Source: Mastigias papua
Lineage: Eukaryota; Cnidaria; Scyphozoa; Rhizostomeae; Mastigiidae
DNA: 64,000 nt
Assembly: GCA_964019165.1 (NCBI GenBank)
Contig: OZ025270.1
Span: forward strand, 11,140,450 to 11,204,449
Reading direction: 5' to 3'
Shown here: positions 9,552 through 21,500 of the stretch, in pieces
Layout: each line of letters opens with the position of its first letter
Position numbering within the stretch: the stretch's first letter is position 1
Notes under the pieces: model-generated
Told to the model about the DNA's origin: nothing
Databases searched by the model: none
Seen by the model: the letters and a program-made list of their open reading frames with translations, nothing else
Made by a program: the position numbers and the translations under genes

Positions 9552-12500
9552 GTATGCAGTATTCTATTAGTATGCTATTTGACTTACCTTTTATAATGTG
9601 TTCAAGTTTACTGGCAGGTCTTGTGTGATAAAAATAACTGACATAAGGAAATCCAGTCATGCTTATAAGCAATATTAATAGCCTATCAAAGTAAATACCA
9701 CAGAAAATGTCTATGATAAAGTTGAGATGACTGGTGATAAGCGGAGATAACACATACTGACCAATATATTAGAATTAAACCCTGTCTAGAATAGTTTCAA
9801 TTTTATGTTAGAATCCATAATTAGTACTTATAAGATCAATGTACTTTTGTGGAAAGATTATGGTTAGAATGTTAGCTATAACACACCTAGAACCATCCAG
9901 GTATATGGTGGCATACTCTGGCATATGGTGGTACAAAGTCATTACCATGCAAAAAGTTAGTGTGCTTAGAGTCCACTTTCTGTTCCGTCTGCAAATGCTT
10001 TTCCTGCAACTGCAGCTGCTCCCTTACATAGTAGGTGGCTGATTATCTCTGAGCGATATTTTGCACAGAGCTTACAGCAGACTTTCATGACATAATTTTC
10101 TCCATGGAATTAATCACCCTGATGCCCTATAACAGTCTCTTTTCCCCTTTTTGTAAACGTTGAAAGCATTATGTTCCCGTGTATATACGGATTTCTATCT
10201 CCCAGTTCAACAATAGAGCACAGTCATTTCTGAACTTGTAGGATGTAATCTATCCGTAATAAGGGGATAAAGTTTTAAGCATATTATAAGAATTGAAATG
10301 TCTATAATTAGATATGACAGGACATCACCTCCTGTAAGAGAGGCAGATCAGATAAACAATGAACATTGAATTCATCATAAAACTCACAGCATTAGCAACA
10401 ACAGCTTGCCACTTCAAAGCAATCAAGTTGTAGGATATTTTGCACACCTGGGAAGTTGTAGGCATGTGCCAGGATGTGCATGTGCATCACATGCCTTTCC
10501 CACGAATGAATATATTGATAATGAATAGTGTTTTATCATTGTCATAGGTGATGAATTGTTGTAAAAAAATATGTTCTAAATAATAAGGAAGTTATTAAGC
10601 TGTTAAATAGCGAAGTAACTTTTATGCAAAGACTGGTTACAGATTTCTCCGTTGGTTGTGAGGAATAGATATGATGGAATGTGATGTAGCATTTGAAACG
10701 CGTTGTGTTTATTTACTAAACCGGAAACTGTATGTCGTAATACATACTTCCATCGATGGTTTTTATAACAGTTGCTTTGATTTAAGGCCAATTTCTAGGA
10801 AACAAGCTATTGCAACTATATTTGAATACCCATGCCTCCATATTTGAAATGCATTCCCCTACCAAAAGTATGGAAATAATTTGGAGACCAAGATGGCAGA
10901 GCAACTACCAATCAAAAATTTTATCCACAAATATAACAATGAATTATTGCGCAACTTCTGTTGGAACCATTGTGAAATTTCATCCAATCGTGGAACAATT
11001 AGTAGTCTTTTAAACAAAACAATATGTTTTTCAACTACCATTTCGGTCGGTTCAAAAAGTTAATATTTTGTGGGGTAACGACGTTGTCTCAGCACAGCTT
11101 CAACGCGCCGTGGAATCTATTGATAAAATTTGTCAACGTACTGTTTTGGAATCGCTTGCCATCCTTCAAATACTCTTGCTATTAATTCTTCTTTAGTCTT
11201 TGGTAGACTCATTTGCAGCTTTCGTTTCAAGAAAAGCCATATACTTTCAATGATAGTAATATCCGGAGATTGGCTAGGCCGCGGGAGGAGTTTTATACCA
11301 CGAAGGGCAAGGAATATCCTGGTGTATCGGGCTGTATGGCATGATGCATTGTCCTGTTGAAAGATGAATGGAGCTTCAAAGCATCCCAACATCGATTATG
11401 TGCTTTGCATCAGATTATTGTGAAGGATTTCACAATAATAAGGTTCATTGGCTGTACGTGTGCATAGCACAAGTCTACCTAATCCATTACTGCCAATGCA
11501 CCTCCAGAACATTGCTGAAAAACAATTGCAGAATATTGGTTGAAAATAATCGAGTTTGTTGGCCTCACTTGTTGCCCTCTATACTCTCAACATTTCGGAA
11601 TCGTTGTTTAACGAAGATTTACATTCATCACCGAATACAACGTCTTTCCACTCTTTAAGTGTCCACCTCTTCAATACCTTGGCCTACCTCTTCCTATATC
11701 GTCTGTTGACTAAGGACACAAATGACTTTTTGCATCTAGAGTGGCTTTTTAGCCCATATTTATGAAGAAGTCGCCTTAAGGTGGACATGATTGCTTTCTT
11801 CTTTGAAACGTCTTTAGATGAGCCACAAATCGAGCGAAGATGAGAAAAGCAATGTTTCCTAGCTCAGGACACCTTCTTCTCGCTCTGTAAACATCTTTGG
11901 TCGCCCTGTCCTCTTGCGAACTGTAGCATTACCAGTTTGCTGGTAAGTCTTAAACACTTTGTAGGCCGCTGCCGTGCAGCAGCTAACTTTGTTTGCAATT
12001 TGTCCAAACGAATAACCTGCTTTTCGTAACGTCTTGATGGCCACTCTATCTTCAAAGGAAATTTCCTGGCCTCTTGCCATTTTGAAAAGTTCATTAATTA
12101 TATTCCTTTGTGTTCAATCTTTTCGTATGAAGTTTATGTAAATGTTTTCAGATATAATAAGAAGCACGAAAATAGCAATACCAGTTTACGTTGGAAAGAT
12201 ATGACGCGTACAAACATAGTTTAGTTTTGTATTTCGAGCCAAAATCATTTTCCCACTTAGGCCTAGTGTTGACTCGTTTCCAAACTTTTGGTAGGGGAGT
12301 AGTATCAGTCAAGTTCAGAGGGCGGAAAGTGAATTATGAATGCTACATGATAATGTATTTCTATTATATATTTGAAAAGTCTGTTGGTACTACAGAACTT
12401 CACTATAGCACGAAAAAGCGGGAACATTGCTTTAGCATACTGATAGCTTTTTCGTCCGACACTCGTCAGAGTATGAAACGTCGGATAGCGACCGAAAGGT

Positions 12501-15500
12501 GAAACGAAATATATAGCCAGATGCGGGTACACGTGATATGATGAATAATGCGTCTATTTGGCTCTATGATTGGCCAATTAGCACCTATTCACCATTGTTT
12601 ACTTGAAGAGTCCAAGTGAAAAAACGAACTCTTTTTGTTTACACAAGACTGGGTTTTGAGTCTTGATGTAAACCGATTCCAAAACACCTAAATGAAAGGA
12701 CGATCTTGCTTGCCCAATGATCCGAAAATTATCGTCTGTATATGTTTTGGCGCATTCTGGATTTGTAATAAGATGTTGTCCTATGGCCGAATCACTTTTC
12801 ATTTTAGAAATAGAGTTTTTACACATACGAGGTGGCTGTTCTCTTGTTGTTGTGTTTTTCGTCCTGATGCTCGTGGGGACATGTTGTTTTATTCTGTCTG
12901 CTAGTCTCTGCGTGGTGCGCCCTACGTACCGAGCTTCACATCGGCACGAAAATTCGTAAACTACACAACTTGTTTGAGTGGTAGGAACGCTATCTTTTTT
13001 AGCAGATGGTAGCATGGCTCTAGTGTTATAAACCGCACGGGGCTTCACAGCATAGAAGCAAGATGTAATGGCTTTGTTAATTTGGTTTTCAAATTTTGAA
13101 GAAACATTTCCAATCCAGGGCAATTTTAGGTAGACCGGGCACTTTTCAGGACCAAACTGTTTTTCTGATGAAATGTTGGCTAGTTTTTCCTTAATGCAAG
13201 AAACAAGGACATCTTCTGGATATCCATTGTCAATAAGCAGTTGTTTTATTGTGCCCAGCTCAGAATCTAACTTGGTTTTAGAGCAAATCATAAGTGCCCT
13301 GTGAACTAAAGTTTTTATAAGGTTGATTTTTCTAGCTTTTGGGCTTCCGTTGGAATTCCTTTAGCCCAAAAGCTAGAAAAATCAACCTTATAAAAACTTT
13401 AGTTCACAGGGCACTTATGATTTGCTCTAAAACCAAGTTAGATTCTGAGCTGGGCACAATAAAACAACTGCTTATTGACAATGGATATCCAGAAGATGTC
13501 CTTGTTTCTTGCATTAAGGAAAAACTAGCCAACATTTCATCAGAAAAACAGTTTGGTCCTGAAAAGTGCCCGGTCTACCTAAAATTGCCCTGGATTGGAA
13601 ATGTTTCTTCAAAATTTGAAAACCAAATTAACAAAGCCATTACATCTTGCTTCTATGCTGTGAAGCCCCGTGCGGTTTATAACACTAGAGCCATGCTACC
13701 ATCTGCTAAAAAAGATAGCGTTCCTACCACTCAAACAAGTTGTGTAGTTTACGAATTTTCGTGCCGATGTGAAGCTCGGTACGTAGGGCGCACCACGCAG
13801 AGACTAGCAGACAGAATAAAACAACATGTCCCCACGAGCATCAGGACGAAAAACACAACAACAAGAGAACAGCCACCTCGTATGTGTAAAAACTCTATTT
13901 CTAAAATGAAAAGTGATTCGGCCATAGGACAACATCTTATTACAAATCCAGAATGCGCCAAAACATATACAGACGATAATTTTCGGATCATTGGGCAAGC
14001 AAGATCGTCCTTTCATTTAGGTGTTTTGGAATCGGTTTACATCAAGACTCAAAACCCAGTCTTGTGTAAACAAAAAGAGTTCGTTTTTTCACTTGGACTC
14101 TTCAAGTAAACAATGGTGAATAGGTGCTAATTGGCCAATCATAGAGCCAAACAGACGCATTATTCATCATATCACGTGTACCCGCATCTGGCTATATATT
14201 TCGTTTCACCTTTCGGTCGCTATCCGACGTTTCATACTCTGACGAGTGTCGGACGAAAAAAGCTTTCAGTATGCTAAAGCAATGTTCCCGCTTTTTCGTG
14301 CTATAGTGATATTATATATTTGTTCCTTCAGGTTTACCGGCCATGTATGCATTCAAAGGAACAAACACTTATGAGATCATGAAGTTCTCAGATAACTTTA
14401 GATCATGGTTCTGCAATGATTCTGTTCAGGAAGGTAAACGTGTTTTATTTCTTGTTAGCATAAGATGTTAATTTCTTGAAACTCCCAACAGCATCAGAAG
14501 TCTAAAGATAATGACAGGAATATCATTGCCTTCCTACTTTCCATAAGTAAATTTATTGCCAATTTAGACATTCTCTTTGCGTTGGTTTGTTTGTTTTCAA
14601 GTACTCCTGTTGCCAAACGTAAATGGATACTTTATTTAGAAGTGAGAAACTTCAGAATCAATCACTTATATTTGTCACGAATTGATGCAATCAAACTAGA
14701 ATTAGTCTTATATGGATTGGCTTTATTTGGTATTCTTGTATGATGATGAGGAGGAGTGTACAGTATTTTGGTAGACGGTTACAAAATGGCAGCCTGAGAA
14801 AATGTGTGTTCTTGGCTGTCATTCAGTCCTGTTCAAAATATTTTATTGCCGACAAATAAAATGGCCAGTTTCGGGAAATTAGCAGAATTTGATATGGAAG
14901 AAACTGATTGGAAGAGCTATGGAGAACAGTTAAATTTTTTGTTGCAAATTATATTACTGATCCGGTAGAAAAGCCCACAATCTTGTTGAGTTTCTGTGGA
15001 GCTGTCTGTTATAATTTATTCAAAGGGTTAACCCAGTGAGGTGAGCCTGGTGACTAGGGTTATGATGAATTGATTAAGTTGATGCAAAGTAATAGTAATG
15101 CAACACCAAATCCAATTGCTAAGAGATTCAAGTTTAGCACAAAAAATTGCATTCACGATGAATCACTTGCTGAGTATCTTGCTGCATTAAATAAGCTCAG
15201 CGAGTACAGTAGTTATAACGCCACCCAAACTAATATGCTTCGCGATAGGTTGGCCTGTGGTGTGATGCACGAGAGGATGCAACACCGCTTGTTGAGTCAA
15301 GGTGAGGGTTTAAAACTTGATAAAGTCACAAACATTGCTCTGTCTATGGAACCTGCAATTGCTCAAGTCAGTGAAATACAAACTTATCAATATCAGCAGC
15401 AGTCAACCAGTGACATTGCATTAAACTACGTTACATACAAGCATGCAAAACCACTGGAACAGGTTAATTGTTTTCGCTGCTAGGTAATCATTCACTTTAA

Positions 15501-18500
15501 CTGTGTCAGTAAAAGACATGGAGTGTTTTTCCTGCAGAAACAAAGGGCGCACTGTGCAAAAGTGCAGGAAAAAGAATCATGCAACCTAGTTCACTTCCAA
15601 AATGAACCAGTTGTTCAGCAAACCTGAAGAGGAGGGGGGCGGCCAGCATTTCTCAACTAATACTGGAGTTGTGTCATTTAAGCCTGCTTATTGAAACTTC
15701 AATCCATACCCAAATAACCACTGACAACCAGCGGTAACTCTAATGAGTGAATACCCTTTTCATGCAGAATTTAATAGGTTTATCACACCATTTAGTGAGT
15801 GGTTTGGCAGATATTTTGGTGAGATAGTGAAACATGTGGGTGCTGTAGAGGTTACTGTTCAGTATAACCAACAGATGAAAGGCTTCCTTTTACGATGATA
15901 CCTAACAGTAGACCAACAATCCTGGGACGACATTGGTTGCAGAGAATTGTTTTGGACTGGAGGTCTGTAATTCACCTAGCTGCCAATGCAATCCATTTTG
16001 AATCAATGGATGTAGTGGCAAAGCTTGCCTTACAATGTAAGGATGTCTTCAGACCTGGATTGTGGATCTTCAAGGATGCTGTAGTCCACATTCCTGTTCC
16101 AACCGAGGCTAAGCCTATATTCTTCAAAGCCCGTCCAAGACCCTAAGTACTCAAGGGTGAAATTGAGATGGAATTGGACCAACTATTGTCTCTTGGAGTT
16201 TTTGAACATGTTGTTTACTCTCAATGGATTCCTCCGATTTTGCCAGTTGTGAAGGAGGACGGAACATTTCGCATTTATGGGGACTGTAATGTGAATGTTA
16301 GTCAAGTAGCTGTTCTTGACAACTACCATGTCTTACGAACGGAGGATTTGCTTGCAACTTGCAACTAGTCTCAGTTTGTTAGAGAAGGAGATCTTAGTGA
16401 TTGTTTTTGCAATGAGGAAATGCAGCTAGTATTTGTATGGTTGCAGATTTACCATATTGACTGACCACAAACCCTTGCTGGGACTTTTAGTAGCTTGCAG
16501 AGCGATTCCAGCCCATGCAGCTGCTAGAATTCAGTGTTGGCCTCATTGCTGTCCAGCTATGAGTATCAACTCGAATATCATCAAGGTGAGCTGGATGGAA
16601 ACGCCGACTATATGAGCAGGCCTCCTGTGCCACCAGAGGAGTCGTCGGATCCCCAATGCACTGTTTTGCTGACCGAATTAATAAAAGTTCCAGTGACAGT
16701 TTGAGAAATGCAAGAGCACACAAGATGTGACCCTGTGTTAGGGAGGGTATTTGATTTTGTCCCAAACTGCTGGCCTAATTTCCCTGATGTTTCTGATAGT
16801 CTAAAGCCAATTGACTAAGTTAATTATCAGTAGAGGATGGATGTGTTCCATGGGGCAATCGTATAGCTGTACTATTGTCATTGCAGAAGATAATTTTGAC
16901 TGCACAAGGCACAATTTGGAGAACAGAAGATAAAGGCCCTCCCTCGGACTATGTGTGGTTGTCCAAAATGGACCATGACATTGAAAATTATGTCAAGAGA
17001 TGTACCCTGTGAAGTAAATCAAAACATGCCGACCGAAGCTGCCGTACGGACTAGAGTTCATAGTGTTTTTACCGGGCCCTTCATGGGAAAAGGTTTTCTT
17101 TTGATGGCTGATTCATATTCCAAGTGGATCGAGGTACATCCCCAGTGCTCAACAACTTATGGATCAACATCAACTATTGAGTGTCTGGGACAACGTTTTC
17201 AACTCATGGTTTGCCACAAATTATTGTCAGCAACACCGGCACCAGTTTTAGCAGTGATGAATTTGCTGTGTTGTTAATCGAAGATGGCATTTGTCTTGTA
17301 TTTAGTATCACCCTGCAACCAGTGGAAGTGCAGAACAGGTAGGACAGACATTTGAAAATCCCATGAGGAAAACAAATGATTCTTCTTTGCCATACCCGCT
17401 GCAAACCTATATAAGTCATTTCCTCTTTACTTACCGTACCACAACCCGGACAGGAACAGAGCAGACACCAGCCAAACTACTGTTGGGTATGAAATTGGGA
17501 ACCAGATTAAGTTTAGTGAAGCCAAATCTATGTAAGCAATTATTGTTTGACCGCAGTGAAGATTTCTTCAATGGGTTACAAACACGGGCTCTCAAGGAGG
17601 GAAGGAAGTGTCGATGAGAGCGCACAGTAGAAGCACTAAAAGGTACACGCCAGGAACCATTCCACAAAAGACTGGCCCACTTTTATGCACTGTCGAGGCT
17701 GGGGGAATGGAAGGGTCTTGGTCTTGACCAACTAGAGGAATGGAAAGGACCTGAAGAAACTTTAGAAATCAATATACCTGAGGAAATAAACCAGGTTGAC
17801 AGAGAGGTAAGGAGGAACCAAATTGAGGGCCAATCTGAACATGAGGAAGCAGTCATAAACGAAGAGAGCATTCAAAGATCTGGCACTCCAATAAAGTTGC
17901 CCAATCCATAGATCCTCAATCTGCTATTACCGGATCAGCTGATCTGTTGGCTGATCTACTCCCTGTAAAGCCACATTGGAGGCGAAAACTACCCATCTAG
18001 AGGAACATGTCTTCTGTTCATCATAGATTGAAGAGATTGAAAAGCCTTTCCATCTGGTCTCTAAGAGGGGAGGCTTGTTGTATTTTACCTTGTGATCTCT
18101 GTTGGTTAGTGGTCACTGCGCCACCATTCTGTTATGTTTTGTTGTATAAGGAGGAGTGTTTTTTGGTAGACAGATGGAAAATGACGGCCTAAGAAAGCAT
18201 GTGTTCTCTGTTGTTATTCTGCCCTGTTTACAGCATTTTAATTGTAAATTCTCCTTTGTCATAGATGGCTCGTTATATACACTATCACCTATTGATCCAG
18301 TGTTCTTGGCAATTCCTTACCTAAAAAAAGTTGCGGAAAAGGTTTGTGTAAGACTCAAATTTCATAAGTTAGTTACAAACTTCTGCTATTGCATTCTGTC
18401 ACTGTTTACATTGTTCATCATTCAAATAGTGACTGTAAGTTATCAAACCTTAAACCAATCAAATTTCAGATATTTGTAAGAGCCTGGGGCTAGCTTTCTT

Positions 18501-21500
18501 TTATTTTCTTATCGTTTGACATGCTTTCACAATCATATCTGGCTATAGGCCAGCTTAATTTATGCATTTTTTTGCAAGTAAATGTCTACTTAATATTTCT
18601 GCTGTTATTCCTCATTGATTAGTTTCAAGGCGCATTACCTGGTTACTTGTCAAGACCAAGGCGTGTAATGAAATGCGCACCTCGAGAGTATTTCTTTGTC
18701 AACAATATTTCCAACAAACGCACTCTTGGTGAACTGTTTTTATCACTGGTTACTTTGAGATTTAAAGCATGAACAAACATACATATCCCTGAAGTTTTTT
18801 CCCACCCTATAGCTGAGGATGGGACAAGCTCGTCCTCGGTTTGAATACGTCGTAATGGATTAGTCGTGAAAATTGATTAAGTCTTAACAGGTTTGTCTTG
18901 TATGAAATGAAATAAAAGATCTACAAATGGCTATTTTTTGCTGATTTATCTGTCATGTGGCTCATCTTGACTATTATCATCAAATTCATAATAAAGCCGC
19001 GTTTTCCATCTAATGTCTCAATTTAAACATACAGTATTTCTCAATTTGCATGTAGGGCTTGCATTGCCACCCATTCGAAAGATTGGATGCTATGAAAGGC
19101 TTGTGGTATATCTTTGTTATGGAGACCAGACAGTGACTACAGTTATCAGATTGATCTTACGCTAGCAATACTTACGCTTTTCAAGAGAATGACATTTCTT
19201 GACTACTTTTTTCTCCAGGGAAAGTTCATGCCATTAGATCAAACACTTGTTGATAGCGACTTCCATCATGGCCTGTCAAGACTAGAATCCTGCCTGTCAA
19301 GTTCACAACTAGAAGAGCTGTGTGACCGCAGGGGCCCTCTTGATTTGAGTGCGTATAAACTTAATACAGAAAAGCTCTACAGTTGGCTTGCTCAAAAGGT
19401 GAGATATATCTGATTATGTTTTCATTTTACTCAAGTAGTTGACTTATTGACAGCTGTGTGATCTTGGTATATTGCTAAAATTTTGGAGTTATGACGTGAC
19501 TTGCGTAGCAATGGGTAAGAAAAAGCAACAAAATATGCGCAGAATTAAGCTGCAATTTCATCTCTGTGAAAGAAAGTTTATGAATGAATCAAGGGCCGCG
19601 CAGCGATTTTGAAAGTGGGCTTATACAAATTTAAAACATTTTTGGAGAAGATACCTAGTTTCCCGGAAAGGAAAGCATTTTTTCCTCTTCTGTTCTGTTA
19701 TTTATTTATTTCCTTTTTTATAGCAGTATATTTATCTATATTGGTTCTTAGGTCGAACGTCTTGCAGAGTATTTAAAGACAACTAATTTGCATGTTGGCA
19801 GTGGATCACAAGCGAGCAACTTCTTTAAATCATCTAATAGCTCTTCCTACACACATAGTGAGTATATGCGTCATCTGAACAATTTTATAGGCACTAGCAT
19901 CATAGAGCCCATTGTCGTGCTACTTGAAAAAGGTATAGAAGAATTAGAAGCCTTCTTTGGAACTCCTTAGACGAAAAAATAAAGCAATCATGCTCTCATG
20001 CCGCGCTCAAGAAAAGTATTCTTCTTAAGTGTAAAAGTTTTAAAGTAGGCTATACGTAGTTTCTCACTTGCAAATTAGTCTTTTTTATATTTTGTTCCTA
20101 TGTTAGTTTTAAGCTGTTGAATTAAATTAGCCCAAATGTGCTATGGTGGTGGTGGTGGTGGTGGTCGTGGTGGTCGTGGTGGTCGTGGTGGTGGTCGTGG
20201 TCGTGGTCGTGGTGGTGGCAGTGGTCGTGGTCGTGGTGGTGGCAGTGGTCGTGGTGGCAGTGGTCGTGGTGGTCGTGGTCGTGGTGGTCGTGGTTGTGGT
20301 GGTTGTGGTCATGGTCGAGGTCGTGGTCGTGGTGGTCGTGGTCGTGGTTGTGGTCGTCGTGGTCGTCGTGGTCGTGGTTGTGGTGGTCGTGGTCATGGTC
20401 GAGGTCATGGTCGTGGTCGTGGTGGTCGTGGTCGTGGTGGTCGTGGTTGTGGTGGTGGTGGTCATGGTGGTGGTCATGGTCATGGTGGTGGTGGTGGTCG
20501 TCGTGGTCGTCATGATTGTGATGTGGTATAACATTCTATATAAATTTTCCCCAGCAACCTTGACTTCGTCCTATCATGTCTTGAATTCGTATCATGTGAA
20601 CATAGAATTTCTATGTGAATTCAACTTGCTTCCTAGATGATTATATGTCATATGCGTTCGAGCTGGTAGCAGATTACATCGATGATGAATTTGCAGAGAA
20701 GCTCAGAGAATATTTAAAGTACGTCTGCCTGATTATGATGCACTTACGAGACTTTTTTATGATAAGAGTTTGACAGTAGGAGTTTGGGTAAACCTTGTAA
20801 GTCGTATTGTTGTAATATATAGAGTTTTTGAACCTTTTTCAAACTTTCTTCTTAGTTGCGCCATAGTAAATATGGTTGCGTATTTGCTCTATTATTTTGC
20901 TTTGCTATTAAGCATCATAGTTTGTAGGTTACCCTATGATTAACGAATTTTTTTAAATATTTTTCATAGTAGAGCAGGAGGATCTTTTATAAGCTCAAGA
21001 TTCATGCCCAATCTTTTTTTGGAAGAGACCGAAGATAATATGCGAGCGGCTTTTTCATCAAAGCATCTGCGGCAGCAAACATAACTTGTGCAGATAAGAT
21101 GTAATCAACGTAATTTTACGCCTTTTTCCTTTATCAGTTCTACCTCTTTACATTTTTAGAATAGCTCTATCACCTCAAATTACCAAAACAAAGGAGGAGC
21201 CACCGGCAAAGGTAACACCGAAAAACTCGTGCTTAGATTGATTATCATTGTATTACCTGACAGTTTGAAAAAAAACTATAGTATAATCTGCATTGCCTGT
21301 TGGAAGTCATTTGCTTCAATTCATTTAGACATTAGACTTATTTACTAGTGTGAACTTACTGGCAGTGTATAGGTGAGGAGAGGCCAAACTCTTCGGATAA
21401 GAACCGCATATAATAGGATCCAGATGTGTGAGAGCCGCAAGAGATTGATCTCCGTTCAGCATAGTAATTAACTTCAAGAACTCCTATGAAAAGTTATGAA

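Larger units (their letters stand above)
12362..14322. mobile_element. Penelope-like element, head-to-head inverted pair
   Basis: Two 5'-truncated copies of one Penelope-like retroelement face each other: arms at 12400-13345 and 13363-14309, a 17-bp spacer, and only a handful of differences (one indel and a substitution near 14262, a substitution near 14152). A 13-bp direct repeat TATTATATATTTG flanks the unit (12362-12374 and 14310-14322) and looks like a target-site duplication. The left copy keeps about 25 bp of 3' end that the right one lacks. The unit sits inside an RNASEH2B intron and ends next to the acceptor of the following exon. Confidence 0.9.
14730..18240 (+). mobile_element. Decayed Ty3/Gypsy retrotransposon
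   Basis: Gag-pol fragments run in order on the plus strand between two related termini: about 14730-14845 and 18076-18240, sharing gaggagtgt, ttttggtaga and aaaatg.cgg.ct. A purine tract (aagaggggagg) precedes the right LTR. The left LTR seems to lack its first 70 bp or so. Many stops, frameshifts and deletions mark it as old. Its right end lies about 25 bp from an RNASEH2B exon. Confidence 0.85.

Noticed and set aside
12692..14016. 70-80-codon frames antisense to the Penelope arms
   Set aside because: Shadows of the GIY-YIG coding frames, duplicated because the arms are inverted copies.
20127..20640. Long overlapping open frames, including an RGG-like Gly/Arg protein and poly-Thr/poly-Val frames
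   Set aside because: They arise from a GGT/CGT trinucleotide repeat inside an RNASEH2B intron; all frames open together and no unique flanking coding sequence or splice sites support them.
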